The position numbers and the translations under genes are program-made. 64,000 nucleotides of DNA from JABDMH01 sp965223105 (GTDB lineage Bacteria > Bacteroidota > Bacteroidia > Chitinophagales > Saprospiraceae): positions 1,178,001 through 1,242,000 of the forward strand of contig OZ244987.1 of NCBI GenBank assembly GCA_965223105.1. The letters are read 5' to 3'. The notes beneath the pieces are model-generated. The model saw nothing but the letters and a program-made list of their open reading frames with translations. It was not told where the DNA came from and did no database searches. Position 1 is the stretch's first letter. Every line of letters starts with the position of its first letter. This document shows, in pieces, positions 37,418 through 47,281 of the stretch.

Positions 37418-37533
37418 TTTTTTTTACGGGTTTACCAGAAAACATCCCGGTATTTTTTTACGTGATGACCTGTTGGCATAGCAATTTATTCCTATGAAAA
37501 ATAGATCACTAAATAGTTATTTTCACCGGCGGT

Positions 37534-38127
37534 ATGGACGATCGATCACTTTGGGAGCGGATTCAGCAAGGAGATGAGGAGGCATTTAAACACCTGTTCT
37601 ATACCTATTACCGCCTCTTGGTCACCATCGCTATGCGTTATGTAAACAACCTGGACCAAGCCCGAGACTTGGTGCAAGATGTGTTGCTCAATATGTGGGA
37701 GAAAAGAGATACTATAAAAGTCAATAAAACACTCAAATCTTATCTAAGCACAGCAACGAGAAACACTTGTCTAAACCATCTCAAAAGTGATAAGAAATGG
37801 TCTGAGCTGGGTGAGCATTTAGATATTTATGAAAGATCCGCTGGTCCAGTAGAGCAGATGGCGACTAACGAACTACAAGAACAAATTAATGGGGCTATAG
37901 ACACCTTGCCCACCGCCTGTAAAACGATTTTTTTGTTACGACGGATTGAAGGACTTTCACTTAAAGAGATTGCCGCACAGCTCCAGATATCGCCCAAGAC
38001 CGTAGAAAATCAGATCACGAAGGCCCGACGGGTCTTGGCAGCGCACTTGCAGGACTATCTGCGATTGACTTTGTGGTTGTTGATAGGGGATTCTTGTTGG
38101 GATTTTGTCTTAATTATGATATACTAG
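37534..38127 (+). CDS. RNA polymerase ECF sigma factor (FecI-like)
   Basis: The 197-residue protein has sigma region 2 at about residues 20-90 (DEEAFKHLFYTYYRLLV, DLVQDVLLNMWEKRD) and region 4 at about 125-180 (LPTACKTIFLLRRIEGLSLKEIAAQLQISPKTVENQI). It is of the Bacteroidota sigma-70 family-1 type that controls TonB-receptor operons. Three bases separate its stop from the FecR-type gene, so the two are translationally close. It is expected to be held inactive by that anti-sigma factor and released when the downstream receptor binds its ligand. The C-terminal 15 residues are unusually hydrophobic (LTLWLLIGDSCWDFVLIMIY), a feature also seen in some relatives. Confidence 0.93.
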   Translation: MDDRSLWERIQQGDEEAFKHLFYTYYRLLVTIAMRYVNNLDQARDLVQDVLLNMWEKRDTIKVNKTLKSYLSTATRNTCLNHLKSDKKWSELGEHLDIYERSAGPVEQMATNELQEQINGAIDTLPTACKTIFLLRRIEGLSLKEIAAQLQISPKTVENQITKARRVLAAHLQDYLRLTLWLLIGDSCWDFVLIMIY

Positions 38128-38130
38128 CTT

Positions 38131-39096
38131 ATGCAGGATCGCAAGTACATTGAGCTAATCCTGAAGGAGATCGATGGGGATCTTACTGCGGCGGAAAAAA
38201 GATCATTGAGTCAATGGCTGAATAGTGCTGAAATTCATCAACAACAGGCAGCTCAGATTAGGGAAATGGTGCAACTTACCGGTAGCTATGAACCCCGAAT
38301 TGAGCTTGATATAGATGCAGACTACCAAGCATTGGTGAAAAAGATAAGATTCAGCCGAAAACAGCGCTCCTTGCGTAGAATGCGCGTATTGTTTATGGCT
38401 GCCAGTGTGGCGGTGCTGTTGGCCACGATCTGGTTTCTGGCGATTAATGATTCATCTGCACCTGATATGGTGGTTCTGACTGGACCCGAAGCCGCATCGG
38501 AACTACCTGATGGTAGCTTAACCTGGTTGGCCGAGGCTAGTCGACTGTCCTTTATGGAAGATGAAGAGGGAAGGCTTGTGAAACTTGAGGGATTGGCTTA
38601 TTTCGAGGTGAAGTCAAATGCCGGATTTCCATTTGCCATTGAAACTGACCTGGGGAGAGTTCGAGTGGTGGGAACAGAATTTGAGGTTAGAGCCAATGCC
38701 GGAGAACCATTAGAGGTGAAGGTCAGTCATGGAGTGGTGTTGATCGAAAACATCCAGGGTACTCAATCACAGCAACTCAATGCTGGTCAAGCCGGGACCG
38801 TTTCCTCAGCAGGTGTTATTCAACTAACTGAGGTGAATTATCCGCTGGCTTCGTGGAGACTGCCTGAAAAAACGTTTGATCGTCAACCACTTCAGAGGTT
38901 GTTGGAAGAAATGGAGCGACAATACAACATTAAGATCAGCGCCCAGGACCAACAAGTTCGCGAGTGTGTCATTACCTTTACCCTCACCTACCCAACATTG
39001 GAGGTACTTATTGCCAGTCTGGAAACCCTTTTAGATATGAAATTTCAGCCACTGGGGGATGGACAATATTTAATTCACGGAAAAGGTTGTAATTGA
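38131..39096 (+). CDS. FecR-type anti-sigma factor
   Basis: The 321-residue inner-membrane protein has a cytosolic N-terminal part (to about 85) that binds the sigma factor, a single membrane segment near 90-108 (VLFMAASVAVLLATIWFLA), and a periplasmic FecR domain (ELPDGSLTWLAEASRLSF, KLEGLAYFEV, VVGTEFEVRA). A C-terminal DUF4974/STN-like domain ends the protein (FDRQPLQRLLEEMERQYNI). It senses the state of the TonB receptor and controls the ECF sigma factor encoded three bases upstream. The order sigma, FecR, receptor is the standard cell-surface signalling unit of Bacteroidota. Confidence 0.94.
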   Translation: MQDRKYIELILKEIDGDLTAAEKRSLSQWLNSAEIHQQQAAQIREMVQLTGSYEPRIELDIDADYQALVKKIRFSRKQRSLRRMRVLFMAASVAVLLATIWFLAINDSSAPDMVVLTGPEAASELPDGSLTWLAEASRLSFMEDEEGRLVKLEGLAYFEVKSNAGFPFAIETDLGRVRVVGTEFEVRANAGEPLEVKVSHGVVLIENIQGTQSQQLNAGQAGTVSSAGVIQLTEVNYPLASWRLPEKTFDRQPLQRLLEEMERQYNIKISAQDQQVRECVITFTLTYPTLEVLIASLETLLDMKFQPLGDGQYLIHGKGCN

Positions 39097-39153
39097 GCAA
39101 CTTCAGCTCCAGGTGGAGACCATTGAAGCGTGACAAGATCTATCTTCACAAGA

Positions 39154-41820
39154 ATGTTGGAGTTCCGAAATCGCTTTGTATTCCCGATTTTGTTGCTGGT
39201 TGGATGGCAAGATCTATCAGTCATTGCCCAGGACAATTCCACATTCTCTCTTGATGAGATATTAACTCAGGTTCAGGAATTCATTCCTTTTAGGATCTCT
39301 TTCGCGCAACACCTCATTCCGAAAGAGCACAGATTTGTCATGCCCCAATTTACCACGATAGGTTGGCGGAGAACGCTCACCTCATTGCTTGACGAAGCCG
39401 AACTGGATTTTCGCATTATTGAAGAAAACCTCATCATTTATCCCAAGAAAAAACTGCTTTGTCATGGATTCGTATTTGACGATGTGACCGGTGAATCATT
39501 ACCCGGTGCACATATTTCAGTCCCAAATCGAGCACGTGGTACCGTCAGCAACGACGAAGGCTATTTTCAAATTCTATTGCCGATCGGACCTATCGAAATT
39601 CTGGTGTCTTATTTAGGTTACGAATCCCTTCCCTTAAAGGAGACCTTAGAAGAAGATCTCCAGATCAATATTCGCCTCAAGCCATCCCTTGAGTTGCCTG
39701 AAATTGTCGTTAATGAGGCAACCACAACTGCTGGTCTTCAAGTGGAGCCTGCCGGAAATCAAAACCTTCCACTGTCTGAACTTTCTAATCTTCCCGGACT
39801 GGGTGCTGGTATGGATGTGTTCAGATATTTTCAGTTTATAGCAGGAATTTCAGCGGGAAGCGATGGTTTTGGAGGCATCCATGTACGGGGGGGAGGTTCA
39901 GATCAAAATCTCTTCTTACTGGACGATATTCCCATTTATAATCCAATGCACATGTTAGGTGCTGCTTCAATTTTTAATAGTAGTGCAATCCAAAGCATCA
40001 ATGTGTCCAAGGGTTTTTTTAATGCAAATGAAGGAGGTCGGCTCAGTTCGGTAGTAAGGGTGCGTTTGCGAGATGGCGATCGGGAAAAAGTTTCTGCCAC
40101 GGCCGGTCTCAGTGGACTCAGTTCTCATGCTGTGCTGGAATTTCCCATTCTCCAGAAGAAGGGCACATTCATGATAGGTGGTCAACGGAGCCATGCCGGT
40201 CAATTCATTCGCAAGTATAGCCAAAGACAAAAAGATGAGAATGGTGTTGAGGGATATTTCCAACCGGGTTTTCAAGATATTTATGCCAAAACTTTTATCG
40301 AACTTGGCCGACGCGATAAGGTCGTTGCGAATTTCTATGCAGGTAGCGATGACTTGATCGATACCGAGGCCTTTGATTTCACCGCACAAGATACCCTGTT
40401 TAGACTTTCAAGTCGAGATCAATATAATTGGGGCAACTTGAGTACAGGAATGAGGTGGTTGCATAGTTTTGGGAAACGAGTTTTTGCCAAGACACTGGTT
40501 TATTTTACCACATATAAATATGAATCGCTCAGCGCTGTACGCTGGGATGCCGACTTGAATGGTAGTGCTTCGCTTATAGATGATATTGAGCTCACTGAGT
40601 TTAGGTCACAAATTTCAGAAAAAGGGATTAAAACAACTTTAGATATTATCTCCGGATTTTATCATCAATTAAGTATCGGATGTTCATTTTCATCTTTTAC
40701 CTATACCCCAGGAATCGTGGCTTATGATGGAGGTGGGATCATTGCCGAAGAAATCTTTTCGAAAGATCAAAATATTTCTTCTCTCGCAGATGAGTTATTT
40801 GATGAGTTGTCTTTTAGTAGTAGACAGTGGTCGCTATATTTCCAAGATGATTGGTCGATTAGCAGCAGTTTAAGAATCCGATGGGGTATCCATGGCAATT
40901 TTTTCGTCAATACTCCGAGTAAATATTTCTCTATGCAGCCAAGAATAAGTTTGAGATGGTCTAAGGGCAAATCCATTTTTGATTTGTCATTCTCTCTCAT
41001 GCGGCAACCCAATCATGTTGTTGCCTTGGATGATAATGGCCTTCCGAACGAACTCTGGGTGCCTTCAACGACAGACATAGCTCCGGAAAAATCGTCAATG
41101 ATCGACCTCACTGCTGCACATCAACTCGGTCAATTTGTACGTTGGACTTCTTCCCTTTACTATAAAGAGATGACCAATTTGATTGCCTTTCGAGATCAAC
41201 CCAATTATCTAAGCTTTGGTAGATTGGAGAATGTTGATGCCAGCGCATGGGAGCAAGATGTAGTAAGAGGGCAGGGGAGGAGCTGGGGCTTGGAAAATAG
41301 CTGCCGATATGACAAACAGCCCTACAGCTTACTATTGAATTACACCTATGCCAAGAGTTTTAGAAAATATCATAATAAATACTACGGTTATCAATTCCCT
41401 TATCGATATGAGCGTCCTCATGAATTTTCAACGGTGGGACAGCTGGTTCTCCACCACAGGTTGAGGCTGGGTATGACCTGGCAGTGGGGTAGTGGAGTTG
41501 CAGTTCCACTTACCGAAGGCACTTACGATCTTTTTAGTGCTGATGATTTCTTTGTGGAATCGATCAATGTCCCTGGAGAAGAACTTGAGTTGCTGATTAT
41601 GCCCGCTTATCACCGACTAGATCTTTCAGCGGCCTACATATTAGCTCGAAAAAAGTTGCACCACGAATTCAAATTGAGTCTACTGAACGTCTATAATAAT
41701 CCCAATATAACTTATCCAAAAATCTTTCAGGAGGAGCAAGGCGGTTCAATCACTTTTGGTACTGGACTGCCATTTGTGCCTTCGTTATCATATAAGATGA
41801 CCTTCTCGGACGTGAAGTAA
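39154..41820 (+). CDS. TonB-dependent outer-membrane receptor with STN domain
   Basis: From ATG 39154 the protein has 888 residues (a GTG at 39130 would add eight). In order it has a signal peptide, an STN signalling domain (about 30-90), a carboxypeptidase-regulatory-like domain (about 105-185, with GESLPGAHISVPNRARGT), a plug (about 210-300, IHVRGGGSDQNLFLLDDIP) and a beta-barrel to the end. The STN domain couples ligand binding to the FecR protein encoded just upstream. No SusD-like lipoprotein gene follows, so the substrate is more likely an iron complex, cofactor or peptide than a glycan. The barrel seems complete, ending in SLSYKMTFSDVK; the family usually ends in an aromatic residue, which is missing here. 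Confidence 0.93.
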   Translation: MLEFRNRFVFPILLLVGWQDLSVIAQDNSTFSLDEILTQVQEFIPFRISFAQHLIPKEHRFVMPQFTTIGWRRTLTSLLDEAELDFRIIEENLIIYPKKKLLCHGFVFDDVTGESLPGAHISVPNRARGTVSNDEGYFQILLPIGPIEILVSYLGYESLPLKETLEEDLQINIRLKPSLELPEIVVNEATTTAGLQVEPAGNQNLPLSELSNLPGLGAGMDVFRYFQFIAGISAGSDGFGGIHVRGGGSDQNLFLLDDIPIYNPMHMLGAASIFNSSAIQSINVSKGFFNANEGGRLSSVVRVRLRDGDREKVSATAGLSGLSSHAVLEFPILQKKGTFMIGGQRSHAGQFIRKYSQRQKDENGVEGYFQPGFQDIYAKTFIELGRRDKVVANFYAGSDDLIDTEAFDFTAQDTLFRLSSRDQYNWGNLSTGMRWLHSFGKRVFAKTLVYFTTYKYESLSAVRWDADLNGSASLIDDIELTEFRSQISEKGIKTTLDIISGFYHQLSIGCSFSSFTYTPGIVAYDGGGIIAEEIFSKDQNISSLADELFDELSFSSRQWSLYFQDDWSISSSLRIRWGIHGNFFVNTPSKYFSMQPRISLRWSKGKSIFDLSFSLMRQPNHVVALDDNGLPNELWVPSTTDIAPEKSSMIDLTAAHQLGQFVRWTSSLYYKEMTNLIAFRDQPNYLSFGRLENVDASAWEQDVVRGQGRSWGLENSCRYDKQPYSLLLNYTYAKSFRKYHNKYYGYQFPYRYERPHEFSTVGQLVLHHRLRLGMTWQWGSGVAVPLTEGTYDLFSADDFFVESINVPGEELELLIMPAYHRLDLSAAYILARKKLHHEFKLSLLNVYNNPNITYPKIFQEEQGGSITFGTGLPFVPSLSYKMTFSDVK

Positions 41821-41849
41821 CCCTTTTCTGTAAATCTGAGAAATGGGTT
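41819..41849 (+). terminator. Terminator-like hairpin after the TonB receptor gene
   Basis: AACCCTTTTCT and AGAAATGGGTT pair over 11 positions with one mismatch around a 9-nt loop, beginning in the stop codon itself. There is no T-run directly after it, so its strength is uncertain. Confidence 0.5.
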
Positions 41850-42022
41850 CTAGGTAAAAAATATTAGCTGATCGTAGGGGATATCGATCATTTGACTGTC
41901 TTGTAGTCATAACCAGCGTATCAAACCCTATTATTAGACATCTACCGTCAAATAATTTCTAAATCTGGCAGTGATTCACAGCCGTAGTTTTTGGTTGTGT
42001 AAGGCCATCAAAAAAAATTATC

Positions 42023-43900
42023 ATGTTAGAACGTCGGTTAATTGCTTGCCTGTGGGCATGCTTGGTACTACTTTTGTCTGCTTGCAAAAAAGAACAGCCT
42101 TATCAAGATTCTGCTCTAGAAACCAAAGAAGTACTCATGGACCACCATGACAGTAGAATATCTAGATGCAATACGGATCAGCGAATGTCGGATAAATACG
42201 CAGTTGATCCAGCCTATCAGAGGGAGATTCGGGAAGGGCGAGTAATTACCATGCATAATATCAAAGATCACTCCCGTTCAGATGCAAGTCTGGAAATCTA
42301 CTCGGTACCGATCCATTTTATTATTGTTCATCTTCCCAATCATAGCGTTGGTTCCGGTACAAACATTTCCTTTACTCGAATTCAATCCCAACTTGAGGCT
42401 TTGAATTTGGATTTTCTCAGAAAGAACCGGGATGCCGTAAATACCCCTGCAGTATTTCCAGCACAGAGTAGTTCGATTCAATTTTGCCTGGCCACGGTGG
42501 ACCCATACGGTAATCATACAGATGGCATTACTCGGTACGCTACAAATAGCAACTTTGATGAAAATGAGTTATCGATCAAGACCGCCACTACCTGGGATCC
42601 AACCCGCTATCTCAATGTTTGGGTGGCTCCAGATATTGATGGCTTGGGCTATGCCTATCTGCCTTCTATCTCCTCCCTGCCAAGTCGTAGCGAAGACGGT
42701 GTGGTCGTTTTAACCGAAGTGTTTGGAGGACCCAATAGCGGTGCTGAGGCTCCCTTTGATCTTGGACGCACGTTGACCCATGAAGTTGGCCACTATCTGG
42801 GTCTAGATCATATCTGGGGTGAGGGATGTAATATTGACGACGGGATCACCGATACTCCTGACCAAGCGGAAGAAAATGTGGGATGCCCAAATCACCCCAG
42901 TCCCTCCTGCAATAACCGGGGCGACATGTTTATGAACTATATGGATTATTCAGATGACAGATGCCTCAATGCATTTACTGCCGGCCAAGTAGCTTATATG
43001 CGGAGAATTTTGGAGACTAGCAGATCCGGACTCCTCCAGCCTGGCCGAACCGAATGCATTGCAGAACCCAATGAACCAACCTGCAATGATGGTTTGAAGA
43101 ATGGAGCAGAAACCGGCATTGATTGTGGTGGTCCAGATTGTTTGCCGTGCAACAACCAGGAGCCGATTGACGCGGGCATTGTTGGGGTCCAGGGACAGGA
43201 AAGTGGCCAAGGCTGTAATTCCAGGATCGATCTCTCAATCACGATAAAAAATTATGGACCCTCCAACCTATCCTCAGTAAATCTGATAGCAACGCTGGCG
43301 GGGACCACCATTAGAGAACAGCCCTGGTCTGGCAATCTCAAACCGGGAGCTACCGCAAGGGTGAAAATGGAAAACATTAGTTTGTCCACCGGTCAACACC
43401 TGGTTACCGTCACCACAAGTCGACCCAATGGCCAGGCAGATGCCAAGCCACACAATGATGGAGCGTCAACATCGGTTAGCAAGACGGGAGGGATGTCGTT
43501 AACCCTCCGAATTCAACCCGATGATTACGGCAGCGAAATCAAGTGGCTGATCAGAAATGGCCAGGGTGAAGTTGTTGCCCGTGGCGGAAATTATGAAGAC
43601 TTTACTTACGATCTCATTGAGGAAACGATTTGCTTGCCTAATGGCTGTTATCGATTGATCATGCGGGATGAATATGGCGATGGCATTTGTTGTGACTATG
43701 GATACGGTTGGTACGAATTGACCACCACAACTGGCCAGAAATTGGTAGATTCTGACGGCTATTATGGCTATCGGGAATCGACATCTTTTTGTATTGGAGG
43801 AGGGACATCTAGCCGAAGCCAGACTGACCGGGACAGTCGACAAGAACTACCTAGGAAGAAAAAGCAGGTGAGTAAGTTCCCTGCAAAGACTGTAAATTAA
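42023..43900 (+). CDS. M43-family zinc metalloprotease lipoprotein
   Basis: The 625-residue protein has a lipobox leader (LLLSAC, Cys21), so it is probably anchored in the envelope. The catalytic domain (about 90-345) has the zinc motif HEVGHYLGLDH near residue 253 and the Met-turn FMNYMDY, as in pappalysin-type M43 proteases. Next come a Cys-rich motif (GIDCGGPDC), a CARDB-like beta domain (about 395-490) and a terminal beta domain with Cys pairs (ICCDYGYGWYEL). It would cleave extracellular or surface proteins. The end is basic and is not a T9SS sorting domain. It follows the TonB-receptor gene by about 200 bp on the same strand with a hairpin between, so it is likely a separate transcript. 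Confidence 0.87.
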   Translation: MLERRLIACLWACLVLLLSACKKEQPYQDSALETKEVLMDHHDSRISRCNTDQRMSDKYAVDPAYQREIREGRVITMHNIKDHSRSDASLEIYSVPIHFIIVHLPNHSVGSGTNISFTRIQSQLEALNLDFLRKNRDAVNTPAVFPAQSSSIQFCLATVDPYGNHTDGITRYATNSNFDENELSIKTATTWDPTRYLNVWVAPDIDGLGYAYLPSISSLPSRSEDGVVVLTEVFGGPNSGAEAPFDLGRTLTHEVGHYLGLDHIWGEGCNIDDGITDTPDQAEENVGCPNHPSPSCNNRGDMFMNYMDYSDDRCLNAFTAGQVAYMRRILETSRSGLLQPGRTECIAEPNEPTCNDGLKNGAETGIDCGGPDCLPCNNQEPIDAGIVGVQGQESGQGCNSRIDLSITIKNYGPSNLSSVNLIATLAGTTIREQPWSGNLKPGATARVKMENISLSTGQHLVTVTTSRPNGQADAKPHNDGASTSVSKTGGMSLTLRIQPDDYGSEIKWLIRNGQGEVVARGGNYEDFTYDLIEETICLPNGCYRLIMRDEYGDGICCDYGYGWYELTTTTGQKLVDSDGYYGYRESTSFCIGGGTSSRSQTDRDSRQELPRKKKQVSKFPAKTVN

Positions 43901-43908
43901 TATTGATG

Positions 43909-43941
43909 GATCAGGAGGTGATTCCTCATCACCTTCTGATC
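43909..43941. terminator. Strong 14-bp hairpin after the metalloprotease
   Basis: GATCAGGAGGTGAT at 43909-43922 and ATCACCTTCTGATC at 43928-43941 pair over 14 positions with one G-T, around a 5-nt loop. It begins nine bases after the stop codon. No T-run follows, which is common for terminators in Bacteroidota. Confidence 0.65.
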
Positions 43942-44281
43942 TGTCATTAGTGCAGTCCCGACTCTCTTGGTCAAAGGCTGTATACCTGCTGATAATGCAA
44001 AACCAGGACCAGGATTAATTAATCCTCTACCAATCCCTTCTCGCCTCCATAATCTTCAAATTAAAACTTCAGATAGATAGCAGGTCTTAGGCTTTTATTC
44101 CAAACACAAAATCAATTTCGCCTGAATCCCCATCCTCAAATAGGTCTAAGAGTCCATAGGATATGGTTCATCCGAGTTTCAGAAACTTCACCAATAGTTT
44201 GCACGAGATGAGCTCTTTTCGGTCAGGTATGAAACATTAAGTATTTAGAATTTGCGTAAATTGTAGACAAATGGAGATCGT
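43942..44281. other. Intergenic, no gene seen
   Basis: About 340 bp between the terminator-like hairpin and the aldo/keto reductase gene. It has no convincing reading frame and should hold the promoter of the reductase. Confidence 0.45.
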
Positions 44282-45256
44282 ATGAAGAAACAAGATATTT
44301 CACGGAGAGATTTCATTGAAAAAAGTGCCCTGGGTACTGCAGCAGTATTGGCAGGATGCAAAACCACAGGTGGGATGGTCAAGCATGATGCGAAAGGATT
44401 ACCAACGGTTGTGTTGGGAAAGACTGGGGTGCGGATTCCTAGAATTGCCATTGGCTGTGGTAGCCGCTTTCTGGCAGCCAGTACCGATGATGGACTGGAT
44501 ATGATGGAGTATGCTTTGGAAAATGGTTTGTACTATTGGGACACAGCCAATAGTTATATCAACAACGATACCAAGGAGAGTAGTGAAGAGCGGCTGGGCC
44601 GCATCTTAAAGAACCGGCGGAAAGAAGTTTTTTTGGGCACAAAGTTGGGATCCAGAGAGCCTGATGAAATGAAGCGGCAATTTGAGACGAGCTTAAAAAG
44701 GCTGCAAACTGATCACGTCGATATTTTGAATATCCATGCCATCAGAAGCCTGGAAGATGCACAAAATTTGGAACCGCTTGTCAAAATTCTGGAAAGCTAT
44801 AAGAGCCAAGGGATGACCCGATTTATTGGGTTTACAGGTCATAATACTGCGGAGGGGATGGCTTATGCTGCTTCAAATTATGGTCTGGATTTTATGTTGT
44901 GTGCATTAAATCACTATCAGAAGGGCGAACAGCCCTTTGAAACTGAGTCTGGACCAACCGCTGATGAGAATAAATTGGGTGTCATGGTTATGAAAGTCAT
45001 TCGGCCTAGAGAAACGGTCGAAAGTCTTAAGCCTAAGCAATTGATTCGCTATGCACTGTCTTTGCCCTATGCTGATGGTGCCGTGATTTCCATGCAAAAT
45101 ATGGATATCATGAAGGAAAATATTGCTCTTCTGAAGTCCTTCGAGCCCATGTCCAAGGCTGAAATGGATAGTATGGCCATCTCTCTCAAGCCATTTTATC
45201 GATCGACGGATTTAGAATGGATGCGCGCAGGATATCGTGATGGAGTGCTTGTCTGA
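44282..45256 (+). CDS. Exported aldo/keto reductase
   Basis: The 324-residue protein starts with a combined Tat and lipoprotein signal: Arg8-Arg9 in SRRDFIEK, then VLAGC with Cys26 as a possible lipidation site. The mature part is an aldo/keto reductase barrel. Family residues are visible in DTANSY (Asp and Tyr), FLGTKLGS (Lys) and NIHAI (His). These enzymes reduce carbonyls with NADPH. Cytosolic NADPH would have to be bound before Tat export, which fits folded export. Bacteroidota carry many such Tat-exported reductases of unknown substrate. It is a single gene that converges with the next gene on the right. Confidence 0.88.
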   Translation: MKKQDISRRDFIEKSALGTAAVLAGCKTTGGMVKHDAKGLPTVVLGKTGVRIPRIAIGCGSRFLAASTDDGLDMMEYALENGLYYWDTANSYINNDTKESSEERLGRILKNRRKEVFLGTKLGSREPDEMKRQFETSLKRLQTDHVDILNIHAIRSLEDAQNLEPLVKILESYKSQGMTRFIGFTGHNTAEGMAYAASNYGLDFMLCALNHYQKGEQPFETESGPTADENKLGVMVMKVIRPRETVESLKPKQLIRYALSLPYADGAVISMQNMDIMKENIALLKSFEPMSKAEMDSMAISLKPFYRSTDLEWMRAGYRDGVLV

Positions 45257-45336
45257 CAAGGGTAGATTTGTTATTGATCATCCAAATCTATTGGGGCCAG
45301 ATTATTGACGACTGACAATTCCATCTTTCTGGGGTC

Positions 45337-45369
45337 CATTGCTCATCGAATTTAAGCGACAGAGCAATG
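45337..45369. terminator. Convergent terminator-like hairpin
   Basis: CATTGCTC at 45337-45344 and GAGCAATG at 45362-45369 are exact reverse complements around a 17-nt loop. They lie between two convergent genes, where a two-way terminator would be expected. Confidence 0.4.
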
Positions 45370-45544
45370 AGCAGATGTGTAATTTTCCTGATCAAAACTG
45401 ATCAACTCCCTTGAACCTTATGACTGTTCCTAGGGTCCAAGTTTGAGGGTCTCTACCTGATCTCGCATAAGGATAAATAAGTCATGTAGATCACGTACAA
45501 GAGCTATGGCTGTGAAGAGTCATACTGGATCAATGTATTGGACT

Positions 45545-47134
45545 TTATCCTTTTGACATGGGCCGGTGGTTGGCACTTTTTCGTGGAATGGGTCGCTGTG
45601 GAGTTTTGTAGACTCTTTTGCCGGGTGATGACCTCACAGCGCGTGTTGAGGAACTATGCTTGGGTACACCTCTTCGTTGTACGTTTGAAGAAGTTTTCCT
45701 AGGTCTGCTAATCCCTTGTGAACTAGCAGAGGCACGGCGAACCTGCTCCTTTGTCCTGGGACTGGTGTTCCTTTGTGCACCATTCGAGGGGCGGCGTACT
45801 TGCTGCTTTGGTCTAGGGGTGACTTTGCTTGGCCTAGTGGCGGAGGGACGGCGAACCTGCTGCATTCTTCTAGGTGGTGTGCTTCTTTGTGCATTGGCAG
45901 TAGGCCGTCGGACTTGCTGTTTTGCTCTAGGTGTTGTACTCCCTTGCGCACTGGTGGGGGGACGCCGAACTTGCTTCTTCGTTGTGGTGGCGGAGCTCCT
46001 TGGTGTGCTGTTGGAACGGCGGTCCACCTGCTTTTTTGCTCTAGGAGATGGCGTCCCACGACTACTTCCTGGTCTGGTAACCGAAGAGTTGGTCCGACGA
46101 GGCGTATGCAAACGCTCTGCTTTTGGAGCTGAGCCTTTCTGACCCTGAATCCTGGCTCCAGATGGAGAAGACTGAGATTTTGGACGAATGTTTGGTTGTG
46201 GTGAACGTATTTTACTTGTTCTGGCTGAAGAACGAGAGGAACCGTAAGTTCGCGGTTGATGAACTTTAGGTCTGGTGCCAGTCGATCCTTTCTGAACACG
46301 GTTAGACCCAGTAGATTGCCGATGGATGCGGCCATCTTTACCAACCACACCATGTGGTGAACGGCTCCTATGAATGTGTGCAGTACCTCTCCGTTTGCGT
46401 ATGTCTCGGGTGTATTTGACCACGTGATGACTATACGAACGGTATGGACGGTAAAACACATGAACTCGTGGTAGACGATAGACGGTTACTACACGGCAAG
46501 TGTTGAAATAGTTTCGAATTCTCGGTCGATAGACATTCCATGAGTACGGCCTCCATGGACTCCACCACGTGGGATAAACATTCCAGCGATAAGGTGAGGC
46601 ATAAATGCGATAATCCCGGCCAAAAATGTATTGTACCAAGGGCCAATAGTAGACATTTACATATTCGTTGGTTGTATATCGGGCACCATGATTGGATGGG
46701 GAACCGGAATAGCTGTAGGTTTCAATGGGTTCTACAATGAGTTCCTCTCCGTAAATATCCCGGTCACCGATAATTTGCAATATCGCCTCCCTTCGACCTG
46801 TTTTCTCTAATTCGATGACGGCGATGTCCTGAATATCTCTTCTACCTAAGGGTGCCTGCAAAATGATAGCATGGAAGTTGCCACTACGCCGGTGCTCCAC
46901 CCGTATGTAATCCGTCCTGCCGTCATAATTCAGGTCCAAGTTATTTACATACCTATCATGCGAATTAATTTTCCTTTCAAATTCTCTTAAGGTCCTGGAT
47001 TCCTTGAAAAGCTCGATGGCTCCCTCCAAACTGAAAAAATCGCCGGGATAACCAGTCTGGTCATATTCGTATTGTGCATGGGCAGTGGAAAGTAGAAAAA
47101 TACCTGCCAAGGCACTCAAACATAGTCGTTTCAT
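45545..47134 (-). CDS. Exported Arg/Pro/Ser-rich repeat protein
   Basis: The 529-residue protein has a clear signal peptide (LSALAGIFLLSTAHAQ). Residues of about 25-150 form a folded domain with an acidic, calcium-site-like NLDLNYDGRTDYI. After a Tyr/Trp/Arg-rich stretch, the C-terminal half is highly basic and of low complexity. About eight imperfect repeats of roughly 24 residues lie around 370-500, each with a core like KQQVRRPS and a Ser/Thr/Pro linker. The DNA of this part is correspondingly repetitive, with long frames in other phases that are shadows. A basic, flexible exported tail may bind polyanions such as polysaccharide or DNA, but this is inference. The N-terminal domain was not assigned. 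Confidence 0.72.
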   Translation of the reverse strand: MKRLCLSALAGIFLLSTAHAQYEYDQTGYPGDFFSLEGAIELFKESRTLREFERKINSHDRYVNNLDLNYDGRTDYIRVEHRRSGNFHAIILQAPLGRRDIQDIAVIELEKTGRREAILQIIGDRDIYGEELIVEPIETYSYSGSPSNHGARYTTNEYVNVYYWPLVQYIFGRDYRIYASPYRWNVYPTWWSPWRPYSWNVYRPRIRNYFNTCRVVTVYRLPRVHVFYRPYRSYSHHVVKYTRDIRKRRGTAHIHRSRSPHGVVGKDGRIHRQSTGSNRVQKGSTGTRPKVHQPRTYGSSRSSARTSKIRSPQPNIRPKSQSSPSGARIQGQKGSAPKAERLHTPRRTNSSVTRPGSSRGTPSPRAKKQVDRRSNSTPRSSATTTKKQVRRPPTSAQGSTTPRAKQQVRRPTANAQRSTPPRRMQQVRRPSATRPSKVTPRPKQQVRRPSNGAQRNTSPRTKEQVRRASASSQGISRPRKTSSNVQRRGVPKHSSSTRAVRSSPGKRVYKTPQRPIPRKSANHRPMSKG

Positions 47135-47281
47135 AGCTCAAATAATTTTTCGAAAGTCAATTTGACTTATCCTCTTCTCTAGTACGTTAAAGGCGATAGG
47201 CCTGGTAATTGGTTGCTTCTTAGATATACTTTAGCTCTTGGTTAACAGAGGTTAAGGAATAATTAAGAAGTTTGGTGGTTT

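Noticed and set aside
45618..46461. Frames of up to 275 codons overlapping the Arg/Pro-rich protein gene
   Set aside because: The repetitive, GC-rich coding sequence opens frames in other phases. Only the 45545-47134 frame has a signal peptide and a folded domain.
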